Of a stretch of DNA of 6,248 nucleotides, positions 1-5,383 are shown piece by piece. The notes under the pieces were generated by a model that did no database searches, was not told where the DNA came from, and was given only the letters and a program-made list of their open reading frames with translations. Location: NCBI GenBank assembly GCA_902803625.1, contig CADCQV010000230.1, forward strand, positions 1 through 6,248, given 5' to 3'. The stretch is from an uncultured Lachnospiraceae bacterium (GTDB taxonomy: Bacteria; Bacillota; Clostridia; Lachnospirales; Lachnospiraceae). Positions within the stretch are counted from its first letter, which is position 1. Each line of letters opens with the position of its first letter. Made by a program: the position numbers and the translations under genes.

Positions 1-162
1 CCGGACAAGATAAGGAAGGAGCTGTCCTGGGAGCCGGAGACTGCTTTTAAGGACGGGATAAAAAAGACCGTGAAATGGTATCTGTCCCATGAGGAGTGGA
101 TGGCTCATGTGACGAGCGGTGATTACCAGTCATATTATGAGAAGATGTATGAAGGACGGTGA
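1..162 (+). CDS. rfbB: dTDP-glucose 4,6-dehydratase, C-terminal 53 residues (partial)
   Basis: The window opens in frame inside a gene that ends with TGA at 160-162, so only the last 53 residues are visible. They read PDKIRKELSWEPET followed by FKDGIKKTVKWYL, and end in W-MAHVTSG-Y-SYYEKMY. This matches the conserved tail of RfbB/RmlB, where a KI..EL.W.P segment precedes the GI..TV.WY helix and the final W...V.SG.Y motif. The enzyme is a cytoplasmic NAD-dependent short-chain dehydrogenase/reductase that converts dTDP-glucose to dTDP-4-keto-6-deoxyglucose, the second step of dTDP-L-rhamnose synthesis. The NAD-binding Rossmann motif and the catalytic YxxxK lie upstream of the window, so activity cannot be judged. 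The adjacent rfbA and rfbC strongly support the call over other extended SDR sugar epimerases. Confidence 0.9.
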   Translation, partial: PDKIRKELSWEPETAFKDGIKKTVKWYLSHEEWMAHVTSGDYQSYYEKMYEGR

Positions 163-166
163 GGAA

Positions 167-198
167 GATCCTTCGTCGCTTCGCTCCTCAGGATGACA
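167..198 (-). repeat. Short hairpin repeat, copy A
   Basis: This starts four bases after the rfbB stop. On the minus strand it reads TGTCATCCTGAGGAGCG, then AAGCGACGAAGGATC. A five-pair stem is formed by ATCCT (168-172) and AGGAT (190-194), and the loop contains GCTTCGC (178-184), the complement of GCGAAGC. It is an inverted relative of copy B at 232-257, with two extra trinucleotides (GTC and CCT on the + strand). From memory, similar GATCCTTCGC...CAGGATGAC sequences are dispersed in many bacterial genomes; their function is unknown to me. Confidence 0.72.
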
Positions 199-211
199 GG
201 GAGGGCTGGTG

Positions 212-225
212 CTCAGGATGACAGG
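212..225. repeat. Partial copy of the hairpin repeat
   Basis: The 14 bases CTCAGGATGACAGG repeat exactly the end of copy A plus its flank (187-200), 25 bases downstream. It looks like a remnant of a decayed or partly duplicated copy lying between the two inverted full copies. It has no partner stem of its own. Confidence 0.55.
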
Positions 226-231
226 TAGGAT

Positions 232-257
232 TGTCATTCTGAGCGAAGCGAAGAATC
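232..257 (+). repeat. Short hairpin repeat, copy B
   Basis: This is a 26-base copy in the opposite orientation to copy A. It begins TGTCATTCTGAG and ends GCGAAGAATC. The stem is ATTCT (236-240) with AGAAT (252-256), and the loop holds GCGAAGC (243-249), a heptamer known to form an exceptionally stable DNA mini-hairpin with a GAA loop. Compared with copy A, the middle stem pair has changed from C-G to T-A on both sides, so pairing is kept. The copy ends seven bases before the AGGAG ribosome binding site of rfbA, so folding could affect translation there. Confidence 0.75.
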
Positions 258-276
258 AAAAAAAGGAGTAAAGTAA

Positions 277-1146
277 ATGAAAGGTATAATACTTGCAGGA
301 GGCAGTGGAACCCGTCTCTACCCCCTTACAAAAGCGGTTTCGAAGCAGATGATGCCGGTGTATGACAAGCCTATGATCTACTATCCCCTTTCTGCCCTGA
401 TGCTGGCAGGGATAAGGGATATACTGATCATTTCGACTCCGAGGGATCTGCCTTCCTTCAAAGAGCTCTTCGGGGACGGATCGGAGCTCGGCTTAAGCTT
501 TTCCTACAAGGTTCAGGAGCATCCGAACGGTCTTGCCGAGGCCTTTATCATAGGTGCGGATTTCATCGGGAATGACCGGGTAGCAATGGTTCTCGGAGAC
601 AATATCTTCTACGGCCACGATTTTTCAAGAGTATTGAAAACGGCGGCAGAGAGGGAAAAGGGAGCAACAATCTTCGGATACTATGTAAAGAACCCGAAGG
701 AATACGGAGTGGTGGAATTTGATAAGGATGGAAGGGCGGTTTCCATAGAGGAAAAGCCGGAACATCCGAAATCAAAATATGCGGTTCCGGGACTTTATTT
801 CTATGATAATGACGTGGTGGAGATCGCCCGGAATGTGAAGCCTTCCGCAAGGGGGGAGCTTGAGATCACCACCGTTAATAATGAGTACCTAAACCGCGGG
901 GATCTTTTCGTGGAAACGCTGGGACGGGGCTTTGCCTGGCTTGATACGGGAAGCCATGATTCACTGCTCGATGCGGCGGATTTTGTAGCCGCCTTCCAGA
1001 AGAGACAGGGACTCTATATTTCCTGTATCGAAGAGATAGCCTTTAAGAGAGGCTTCATAAGCCGCGAGCAGCTTTTGAAGCTTTCGGAGCCTCTTATAAA
1101 AACCGCATACGGCCAGTATCTGGTAGACGTTGCAAATGGGGTTTAA
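277..1146 (+). CDS. rfbA: Glucose-1-phosphate thymidylyltransferase
   Basis: This is a 289-residue protein, normal for RfbA/RmlA, and full length. It couples dTTP and glucose-1-phosphate to give dTDP-glucose and pyrophosphate, the first committed step of dTDP-L-rhamnose synthesis in the cytoplasm. Visible motifs are the nucleotide-binding loop GGSGTRLYPLT (residues 8-18), SKQMMPVYDKPM (22-33), LGDNIFYG (106-113, with D108 as a metal ligand), IEEKP (157-161, substrate-binding lysine K160), VPGLYFYD (170-177) and WLDTGS (221-226, with D223 the second metal-binding acid). The ATG is preceded by AGGAG at 264-268 with eight bases of spacing. The start fits the family, since the MKGIILAGG strand must begin there. 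The 3' end overlaps the muramidase gene by 11 bases, implying translational coupling. Family members are often allosterically inhibited by dTDP-rhamnose; that cannot be read from the sequence. Confidence 0.97.
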   Translation: MKGIILAGGSGTRLYPLTKAVSKQMMPVYDKPMIYYPLSALMLAGIRDILIISTPRDLPSFKELFGDGSELGLSFSYKVQEHPNGLAEAFIIGADFIGNDRVAMVLGDNIFYGHDFSRVLKTAAEREKGATIFGYYVKNPKEYGVVEFDKDGRAVSIEEKPEHPKSKYAVPGLYFYDNDVVEIARNVKPSARGELEITTVNNEYLNRGDLFVETLGRGFAWLDTGSHDSLLDAADFVAAFQKRQGLYISCIEEIAFKRGFISREQLLKLSEPLIKTAYGQYLVDVANGV

Positions 1147-2389
1147 GAAGTTCAGGATAATTGCGGTCGCAGCCGCTTTTCTGGTTGTGGCCGCTTTCTT
1201 TGTGCTTTTGCTGAATATCTTTGAACAGAGTAAGGATACTATAGGGACAGAGCCGCCGGATGAAGAAAAATACGGAGCGCAACGCGGTACAGATGACGGC
1301 TACAGGGATCTGAAGAGCACTGATGTAGGAAAGATAAAGCCGGAGAGTCCCCGGGAGGAACACCCGGAAAAGGAGGATAATAAGGACAGGTGGACAGATG
1401 TAAATCTTCTCCTGTCATCCGTAAACCGGGATATAAAGATCATGATAACCACCGCTGAAGGAGAGCTTATCAAGGGAGTCCCCTTCAGGGCAGAGATCTC
1501 AAAGGACGGCAGAAGCGCCGAATACGAGGACAGCGACAGGGACGGGATGATCACTGCGGCGGATCTCGGAAGCGGGAAATATACGGTACAGCTGAAGCCA
1601 CGGCATGGCTTTATAACCCCTGACAGCGCGAGCTCCGTTACAGTGAGGAGCGGCATCAGCTATCAGGTGGTCGACTACATAAGAACCCTTATTAAGACCG
1701 AGGAAGAGGTTGATGCGGATGCCGAGGACACGGCAGAACTCGGAGAGTTTGACGACGGAAAGCTTCTGGAAGCCGGGGAGATAGACCTGGAAAAAGGCAC
1801 TGTCGGAATAGATGTTTCAAAATACAATAAGGACATAGACTGGGGAAGAGTCAGGGATGCCGGCATAGAATACGTGATCATACGTATGGGCTACAGGGGA
1901 TCAAGCACCGGTGCGCTGGTGGAGGACCCGTATTTTGAAAGAAACCTTAAGGGTGCAAAGGATGCGGGACTGAAGATCGGAGTGTATTTCTTTACCCAGG
2001 CATTAGATGAGACGGAAGCCATAGAGGAAGCCAGCATGGTACGAACCCTGGTCTCAAAAGAGGAGCTTTCCCTGCCGGTTTTCCTTGATGTGGAATCCTC
2101 GGGAGGAAGAGGGGATCTCGTAAACAGGGAGCAGAGGACCAGAAATATCAGGGCCTTTATAGAGACCCTGGAAAATGCGGGTTACAGAGCGGGATATTAT
2201 GCAAATAAAAACTGGCTCCATAATCATATCTACGCCGGGGAGCTGGAAGAATTCCCACTGTGGCTTGCACAGTATAAGGCTGTGAGACCAACCTATAATG
2301 CCAGGTATGATATGTGGCAGTATTCCTCAAAGGGGCATGTGGACGGCATAGAGGGGTATGTGGATCTGAATCTGAATGTTTCACTGTAA
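1136..2389 (+). CDS. Membrane-anchored GH25 muramidase (lysozyme-like)
   Basis: The protein has 417 residues. An N-terminal FKKFR followed by a hydrophobic stretch (about 8-26) is a signal anchor, placing the rest outside the membrane. A polar, charged linker (about 30-95) leads to an Ig-like/Cna-B-like beta domain (about 97-180) with a D-S-D-R-D-G-M-I loop and a GSGKYTVQL strand. After an acidic linker comes a C-terminal GH25 domain (about 222-417). It shows GIDVSKYNKDIDW with D226, an IIRMGYRG strand, GVYFFTQA, the catalytic FLDVES with D318 and E320, AGYYANKNW, LWLAQY, MWQYSS and a final YVDLNL. All expected GH25 acids are present, so it should cleave the MurNAc-GlcNAc bond of peptidoglycan. 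I chose ATG 1136: GGTAG at 1122-1126 sits nine bases upstream. A TTG at 1130 would add two residues but lies too close to that site. The gene overlaps rfbA by 11 bases. A muramidase inside the rhamnose genes suggests a role in polysaccharide attachment or wall remodelling, which is inference. Confidence 0.92.
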   Translation: MGFKKFRIIAVAAAFLVVAAFFVLLLNIFEQSKDTIGTEPPDEEKYGAQRGTDDGYRDLKSTDVGKIKPESPREEHPEKEDNKDRWTDVNLLLSSVNRDIKIMITTAEGELIKGVPFRAEISKDGRSAEYEDSDRDGMITAADLGSGKYTVQLKPRHGFITPDSASSVTVRSGISYQVVDYIRTLIKTEEEVDADAEDTAELGEFDDGKLLEAGEIDLEKGTVGIDVSKYNKDIDWGRVRDAGIEYVIIRMGYRGSSTGALVEDPYFERNLKGAKDAGLKIGVYFFTQALDETEAIEEASMVRTLVSKEELSLPVFLDVESSGGRGDLVNREQRTRNIRAFIETLENAGYRAGYYANKNWLHNHIYAGELEEFPLWLAQYKAVRPTYNARYDMWQYSSKGHVDGIEGYVDLNLNVSL

Positions 2390-2390
2390 G

Positions 2391-2417
2391 GATCCTTCGC
2401 TGACGCTCAGGATGACA
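2391..2417 (-). repeat. Short hairpin repeat, copy C
   Basis: Starting two bases after the muramidase stop, this 27-base copy begins GATCCTTCGC and ends CAGGATGACA, in the same orientation as copy A. The outer stem is ATCCT (2392-2396) with AGGAT (2409-2413). The GCGAAGC core is replaced, and an alternative small palindrome CTGA-CGC-TCAG (2400-2410) fills the loop. Copies A and C are direct repeats flanking rfbA and the muramidase gene. Confidence 0.72.
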
Positions 2418-2459
2418 AGAGGAACGCCCAGGATGACAAGAGGAACGCCCAGGATGACA
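2403..2459. repeat. 21-bp tandem repeat, 2.7 units
   Basis: Units at 2403-2423, 2424-2444 and 2445-2459 (partial) share the form ACGCYCAGGATGACAAGAGGA. The first differs from the others by one base (T at 2407 against C). The array has grown out of the 3' half of copy C, since each unit carries CAGGATGACA. It lies entirely between the muramidase stop and rfbC and encodes nothing visible. It is too short and lacks the spacer variation to be a CRISPR array. Confidence 0.85.
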
Positions 2460-2472
2460 TATACATATGGAA

Positions 2473-2477
2473 AGGAG
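2473..2477 (+). promoter_or_regulatory. Ribosome binding site that decides the rfbC start
   Basis: AGGAG lies ten bases before ATG 2488. An in-frame upstream ATG at 2467 overlaps neither a Shine-Dalgarno sequence nor the conserved protein start; its only nearby purine run is AGGA at 2451-2454, inside the tandem repeat. The site therefore supports the shorter protein. Confidence 0.75.
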
Positions 2478-2487
2478 AATTTACCGG

Positions 2488-3048
2488 ATGGGACAGATAA
2501 AGGTTGAAACCTGTGAAATAGAGGGGATAAAGCTTATCACGCCGCAGGTTTTCGGAGATGAGAGAGGTTATTTTTCAGAGACCTACAGGAAGGATCAGTT
2601 TATTGAAGCGGGTATAGACTGTGAATTTGTACAGGATAACCAGTCCTCCTCCACCAAAGGGGTTTTAAGGGGAATGCATTTTCAGAAGAACTTCCCCCAG
2701 GCGAAGCTGGTACGCGTCATAAGAGGACGGGTTTTTGATGTTGCGGTGGATCTGAGAGAGGGATCAAAGACCTTCGGGAAGTGGTTCGGAGCCGAGCTTT
2801 CCGAGGAGAACAAGAAAATGCTGTTTATACCGAGGGGCTTTGCACATGGCTTTCTGGTGCTTTCCGACATTGCGGAATTCTGTTACAAATGTGATGATTT
2901 TTATCATGCGGGTGATGACGGAGGACTTAAATTCAATGACCCGGAGATCGGTATTGAATGGCCGTCGGAGATAAGACCGGAGGACTATAATATCAACGAA
3001 CGTGACAGGAACTGGCAGGACTTCTCCGATTACAGAGCCAACAGGTAA
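2488..3048 (+). CDS. rfbC: dTDP-4-dehydrorhamnose 3,5-epimerase
   Basis: From ATG 2488 the protein has 186 residues, typical for RfbC/RmlC cupin-fold epimerases; starting at ATG 2467 would add MERRIYR, which is not family-like and is encoded over the ribosome binding site. The enzyme inverts C3 and C5 of dTDP-4-keto-6-deoxyglucose, step three of dTDP-L-rhamnose synthesis. Motifs seen, numbered from 2488, are GDERGYFSETY (23-33), FVQDNQS (47-53), VLRGMHFQ with catalytic H64, K73 in QAKLVRVIRG, VFDVAVDLREGS (82-93), FIPRGFAHGFLVLS (113-126), the catalytic Y133 in CYKCDDFY, and NDPEIGIEWP near the end. The gene is complete and 30 bases ahead of the exporter permease, so probably co-transcribed with it. 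The order rfbB-rfbA-muramidase-rfbC is unusual because the rml genes normally adjoin. Confidence 0.95.
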   Translation: MGQIKVETCEIEGIKLITPQVFGDERGYFSETYRKDQFIEAGIDCEFVQDNQSSSTKGVLRGMHFQKNFPQAKLVRVIRGRVFDVAVDLREGSKTFGKWFGAELSEENKKMLFIPRGFAHGFLVLSDIAEFCYKCDDFYHAGDDGGLKFNDPEIGIEWPSEIRPEDYNINERDRNWQDFSDYRANR

Positions 3049-3078
3049 CTATCCGGAACAGGTGGCGGAAAAGGGATT

Positions 3079-4056
3079 ATGAGCAGGGAGAAAAAGAAGG
3101 TCATATGGGCTGTGGTGGTCATAACAGCCATATGGAATGCTTATATAATACTCCATACGAATGCACTGGCTGATCCGCTGCAGGAGATCCTGAAAAAGAT
3201 CATCTCCTGCTGTATGATAGATGCCGCACTGATAGGCTTCATACTAATGTATGACAGGATAGTGAGCCTGCCTATCGAACTCTATCAGAACAGGGAGCTT
3301 ATCTGGAAGCTCGCAAAGAATGACTTCCGTGCAAAGTATGCGGGCTCTTATCTCGGGATACTCTGGGCCTTTGTACAGCCTGTGGTGACAGTGCTGGTTT
3401 ACTGGTTTGTTTTTTCCGTAGGGGCAAGGTCGGATATCACCGGGGAGACCTCCTATCCCTTTGTGCTGTGGCTTATTGCCGGGATAACCCCCTGGTTTTT
3501 CTTTTCGGATGCACTCGGACAGGGAACCAGTGCTCTTTTATCCTACCAGTATCTGGTGAAGAAGGTTGTTTTCAAGATCAGCATACTTCCCATCATCAAG
3601 GTAATAAGCTCGCTTTTTATCCACGTTTTCCTGACCTTAGTGGCAGGACTCCTTATGATACTCTGCGGGTATTATCCCAGCATTTACTGGCTGCAGCTCC
3701 CTTATTTTACAATGTGTATTTTCCTTCTGGTTCTCGGAATGAGCTATGTGACCTGTTCCATAGTCGTGTTTTTCAGGGATCTGGGCCAGATCATAGGCAT
3801 TGCTCTGCAGGTGGGGGTCTGGATCACTCCCATAATGTGGCATATTGAGGCGCTGCCGAGACCGCTGCAGGTACTTTTCAAGCTGAATCCGGTATACTAC
3901 GTTGTGGACGGCTACAGGATGTCGTTTCTCGATAATATGTGGTTTTTCGAGCATTTTTATTCCACCGCGTATTTCTGGATCTTCACTGCAGTTATGTTTT
4001 TGACCGGAGCCATTGTCTTTAAGAGGCTGAAGATACATTTTGCGGATGTTCTCTGA
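3079..4056 (+). CDS. wzm: ABC-2 type polysaccharide export permease (Wzm/TagG type) with N-terminal extension
   Basis: This is a 325-residue integral membrane protein, longer than the roughly 260 residues usual for Wzm/TagG. The core starts near residue 69 with the amphipathic interface helix YQNRELIWKLAKNDFRAKYAGSYLG (written here from 69 to 93), followed by about six hydrophobic segments near 95-115, 128-147, 167-185, 187-200, 210-235 and 245-263, and one more near 298-315. The motif WAFVQPVV and the PVYYVVDGYR stretch are typical of O-antigen and teichoic acid exporters. Ahead of the core, residues 8-27 and 41-61 form two additional predicted membrane helices. The start is supported by GGAAAAGGG directly upstream (3067-3075) although its spacing is short; the internal ATG at residue 46 has no ribosome binding site. 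It would form the channel through which a lipid-linked glycan is moved, paired with the ATPase 31 bases downstream. Confidence 0.93.
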   Translation: MSREKKKVIWAVVVITAIWNAYIILHTNALADPLQEILKKIISCCMIDAALIGFILMYDRIVSLPIELYQNRELIWKLAKNDFRAKYAGSYLGILWAFVQPVVTVLVYWFVFSVGARSDITGETSYPFVLWLIAGITPWFFFSDALGQGTSALLSYQYLVKKVVFKISILPIIKVISSLFIHVFLTLVAGLLMILCGYYPSIYWLQLPYFTMCIFLLVLGMSYVTCSIVVFFRDLGQIIGIALQVGVWITPIMWHIEALPRPLQVLFKLNPVYYVVDGYRMSFLDNMWFFEHFYSTAYFWIFTAVMFLTGAIVFKRLKIHFADVL

Positions 4057-4087
4057 TCCAAAGCCGGGGTTAATATTATCAATATAA
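4057..4087 (+). promoter_or_regulatory. AT-rich leader of the ATPase gene lacking a clear Shine-Dalgarno site
   Basis: The 31 bases before the ATPase start end in the A/T-only-like run TTAATATTATCAATATAA. The only G-rich run, GGGG at 4066-4069, is too far from ATG 4088 (18 bases) for normal initiation. All other starts in the window have some purine-rich site. The start itself is fixed by the conserved first beta strand of the protein. Initiation may rely on low structure or on coupling to the permease. No promoter with good -35 and -10 spacing was found. Confidence 0.4.
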
Positions 4088-5383
4088 ATGGAAACAGTAA
4101 TTAAAGTCGATCATCTTCATAAAATGTATAAGCTCTATGACCACAGGAGGGACAGGGTGCGGGACGCTCTGGGGCTCACCAGGAAGAAGCTTTATCATGA
4201 GCACTATGCCCTCCGCGATGTTTCGCTGTCCGTTAATAAGGGTGAGACCGTGGGCATAATCGGAACCAACGGATCCGGCAAATCCACCATGCTGAAGATC
4301 ATAACCGGGGTTCTGAATCCCAGCTCCGGTAATGTGGAGATAAACGGAAGGATATCGGCGCTGCTGGAGCTTGGAGCCGGCTTCAATATGGAGTTTACCG
4401 GCATAGAGAATATCTATCTGAACGGCACAATGATAGGTTTTTCGAAGGCCGAGATAGACGCAAAGCTTCAGGACATACTTGACTTTGCGGACATAGGAGA
4501 CTTTGTTTATCAGCAGGTCAAAACCTATTCAAGCGGTATGTTTGTACGCCTTGCCTTTGCAGTGGCCATAAATATAGATCCCGAGATACTTATCGTTGAT
4601 GAGGCACTTTCCGTAGGGGATGTTTTCTTCCAGAACAAATGCTATCACAAATTCGAGGAATTTAAGAAGGCAGGGAAAACCATCCTTTTTGTAAGCCATG
4701 ATCTTTCCAGTATCAGTAAATACTGCGACAGGGTGGTGCTCCTTGACAGAGGCAGAAAGATAGGCGAGGGCGCTCCGAAAGAGATAATCGATATGTATAA
4801 GAAGGTGCTGGTGCATCAGCTTGACAGTACACCGTCTGAGGAAAACAGCTTTAACCGGAATAAAGACCGGTCATCCTCAGAAGGGAAAAAGCTCTGGAAG
4901 GACAGGATGAGCATTAATCCCTCCGCAGACACCTACGGGAACGGTCTTGCGGATATCACGGATTTCTGCTGCATAGATAACAGCGGGGAGATCACCAATA
5001 CGATAATAAAGGGAGACAGCTTTTCCATAAGGGTCAGGTGTCTTTTCCACGAAAAGATCAGTGAGCCCATAATCGCTGTTTCCTTCAAAAACAGGATGGG
5101 TGTGGAGATATGCGGTACAAACACCATGTTTGAAAAGATAAGCACCGGTGAGCCGGAAAAGGGGGATATACTGACTGCCACCTTTACCCAGGATATGTGT
5201 CTTCAGGGCGGGGAGTATCTGGTATCTCTGGGACTGGTGGGCTACAGGAACGGAGAATTCACGGTTTATAACAGGATGTACGACATTTTCAGCATTAACT
5301 GTATTTCTTCAAAGGATACAACGGGATTTTTTGATATGGGAATGGAAACAACAGTGGAGAAGAGCCATGAGCGGAACGATTGA
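4088..5383 (+). CDS. wzt: Polysaccharide export ABC ATPase with C-terminal carbohydrate-binding domain (Wzt type)
   Basis: The protein has 431 residues. Residues 1-240 are an ABC ATPase of the O-antigen/teichoic acid exporter class, with Walker A GTNGSGKST (59-67), the signature YSSGM (147-151), Walker B ILIVDEALSVGD (D171, E172) and the H-loop FVSHD (H204). The N-terminal KLYDHRRDRVRDALG insertion before Walker A is typical of Wzt/TagH/KpsT-like exporters. A polar linker rich in S, N, E and K (about 245-280) leads to a Wzt_C-like beta-sandwich (about 280-415), opened by TYGNGLADIT (282-291) and including IAVSFKNRMGVEICGTNT. In characterised O9a systems, this domain binds the modified end of the finished glycan and so couples chain completion to export. 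ATP hydrolysis at the cytoplasmic membrane powers the permease encoded just upstream. The 3' end overlaps the methyltransferase gene by 17 bases. Confidence 0.93.
   Translation: METVIKVDHLHKMYKLYDHRRDRVRDALGLTRKKLYHEHYALRDVSLSVNKGETVGIIGTNGSGKSTMLKIITGVLNPSSGNVEINGRISALLELGAGFNMEFTGIENIYLNGTMIGFSKAEIDAKLQDILDFADIGDFVYQQVKTYSSGMFVRLAFAVAINIDPEILIVDEALSVGDVFFQNKCYHKFEEFKKAGKTILFVSHDLSSISKYCDRVVLLDRGRKIGEGAPKEIIDMYKKVLVHQLDSTPSEENSFNRNKDRSSSEGKKLWKDRMSINPSADTYGNGLADITDFCCIDNSGEITNTIIKGDSFSIRVRCLFHEKISEPIIAVSFKNRMGVEICGTNTMFEKISTGEPEKGDILTATFTQDMCLQGGEYLVSLGLVGYRNGEFTVYNRMYDIFSINCISSKDTTGFFDMGMETTVEKSHERND
5356..5360 (+). promoter_or_regulatory. Ribosome binding site of the methyltransferase gene, inside wzt
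   Basis: GGAGA sits seven bases (from the G-G-A-G core) before ATG 5367 and within the last codons of the ATPase gene. It supports the 17-base overlap and translational coupling of the exporter ATPase with the methyltransferase. Confidence 0.65.

Noticed and set aside
231..236. TTGTCA as a -35 promoter box for rfbA
   Set aside because: The sequence is part of the repeat itself and about 17 bases downstream there is only AATCAA, not a credible -10 box.
167..257. Inverted repeats between rfbB and rfbA as an intrinsic terminator
   Set aside because: No T-run follows the hairpin on the + strand; it is followed by A residues and then the rfbA ribosome binding site. The stems are also only five perfect pairs with large loops, so termination is not supported.
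285..290. Perfect TATAAT as a -10 promoter box
   Set aside because: It lies in codons 3-5 of rfbA (the conserved GIIL segment) and there is no TTGACA-like sequence 16-18 bases upstream.
1130..1135. TTG at 1130 as the muramidase start
   Set aside because: The GGTAG site at 1122-1126 is only three bases from TTG but nine from ATG 1136, and ATG is the stronger codon.
1136..2389. Muramidase as a prophage endolysin
   Set aside because: It has a signal anchor and a long extracellular stalk, its base and codon use resemble the neighbours, and there is no holin or phage gene around it.
2403..2459. Short CRISPR-like array
   Set aside because: Units are contiguous, with no unique spacers between them, and derive from the neighbouring hairpin repeat.
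3468..3848. 126-residue open frame inside the permease gene on the + strand
   Set aside because: It is an out-of-frame shadow of a gene with a convincing membrane protein family match; the translation has no recognisable motif.
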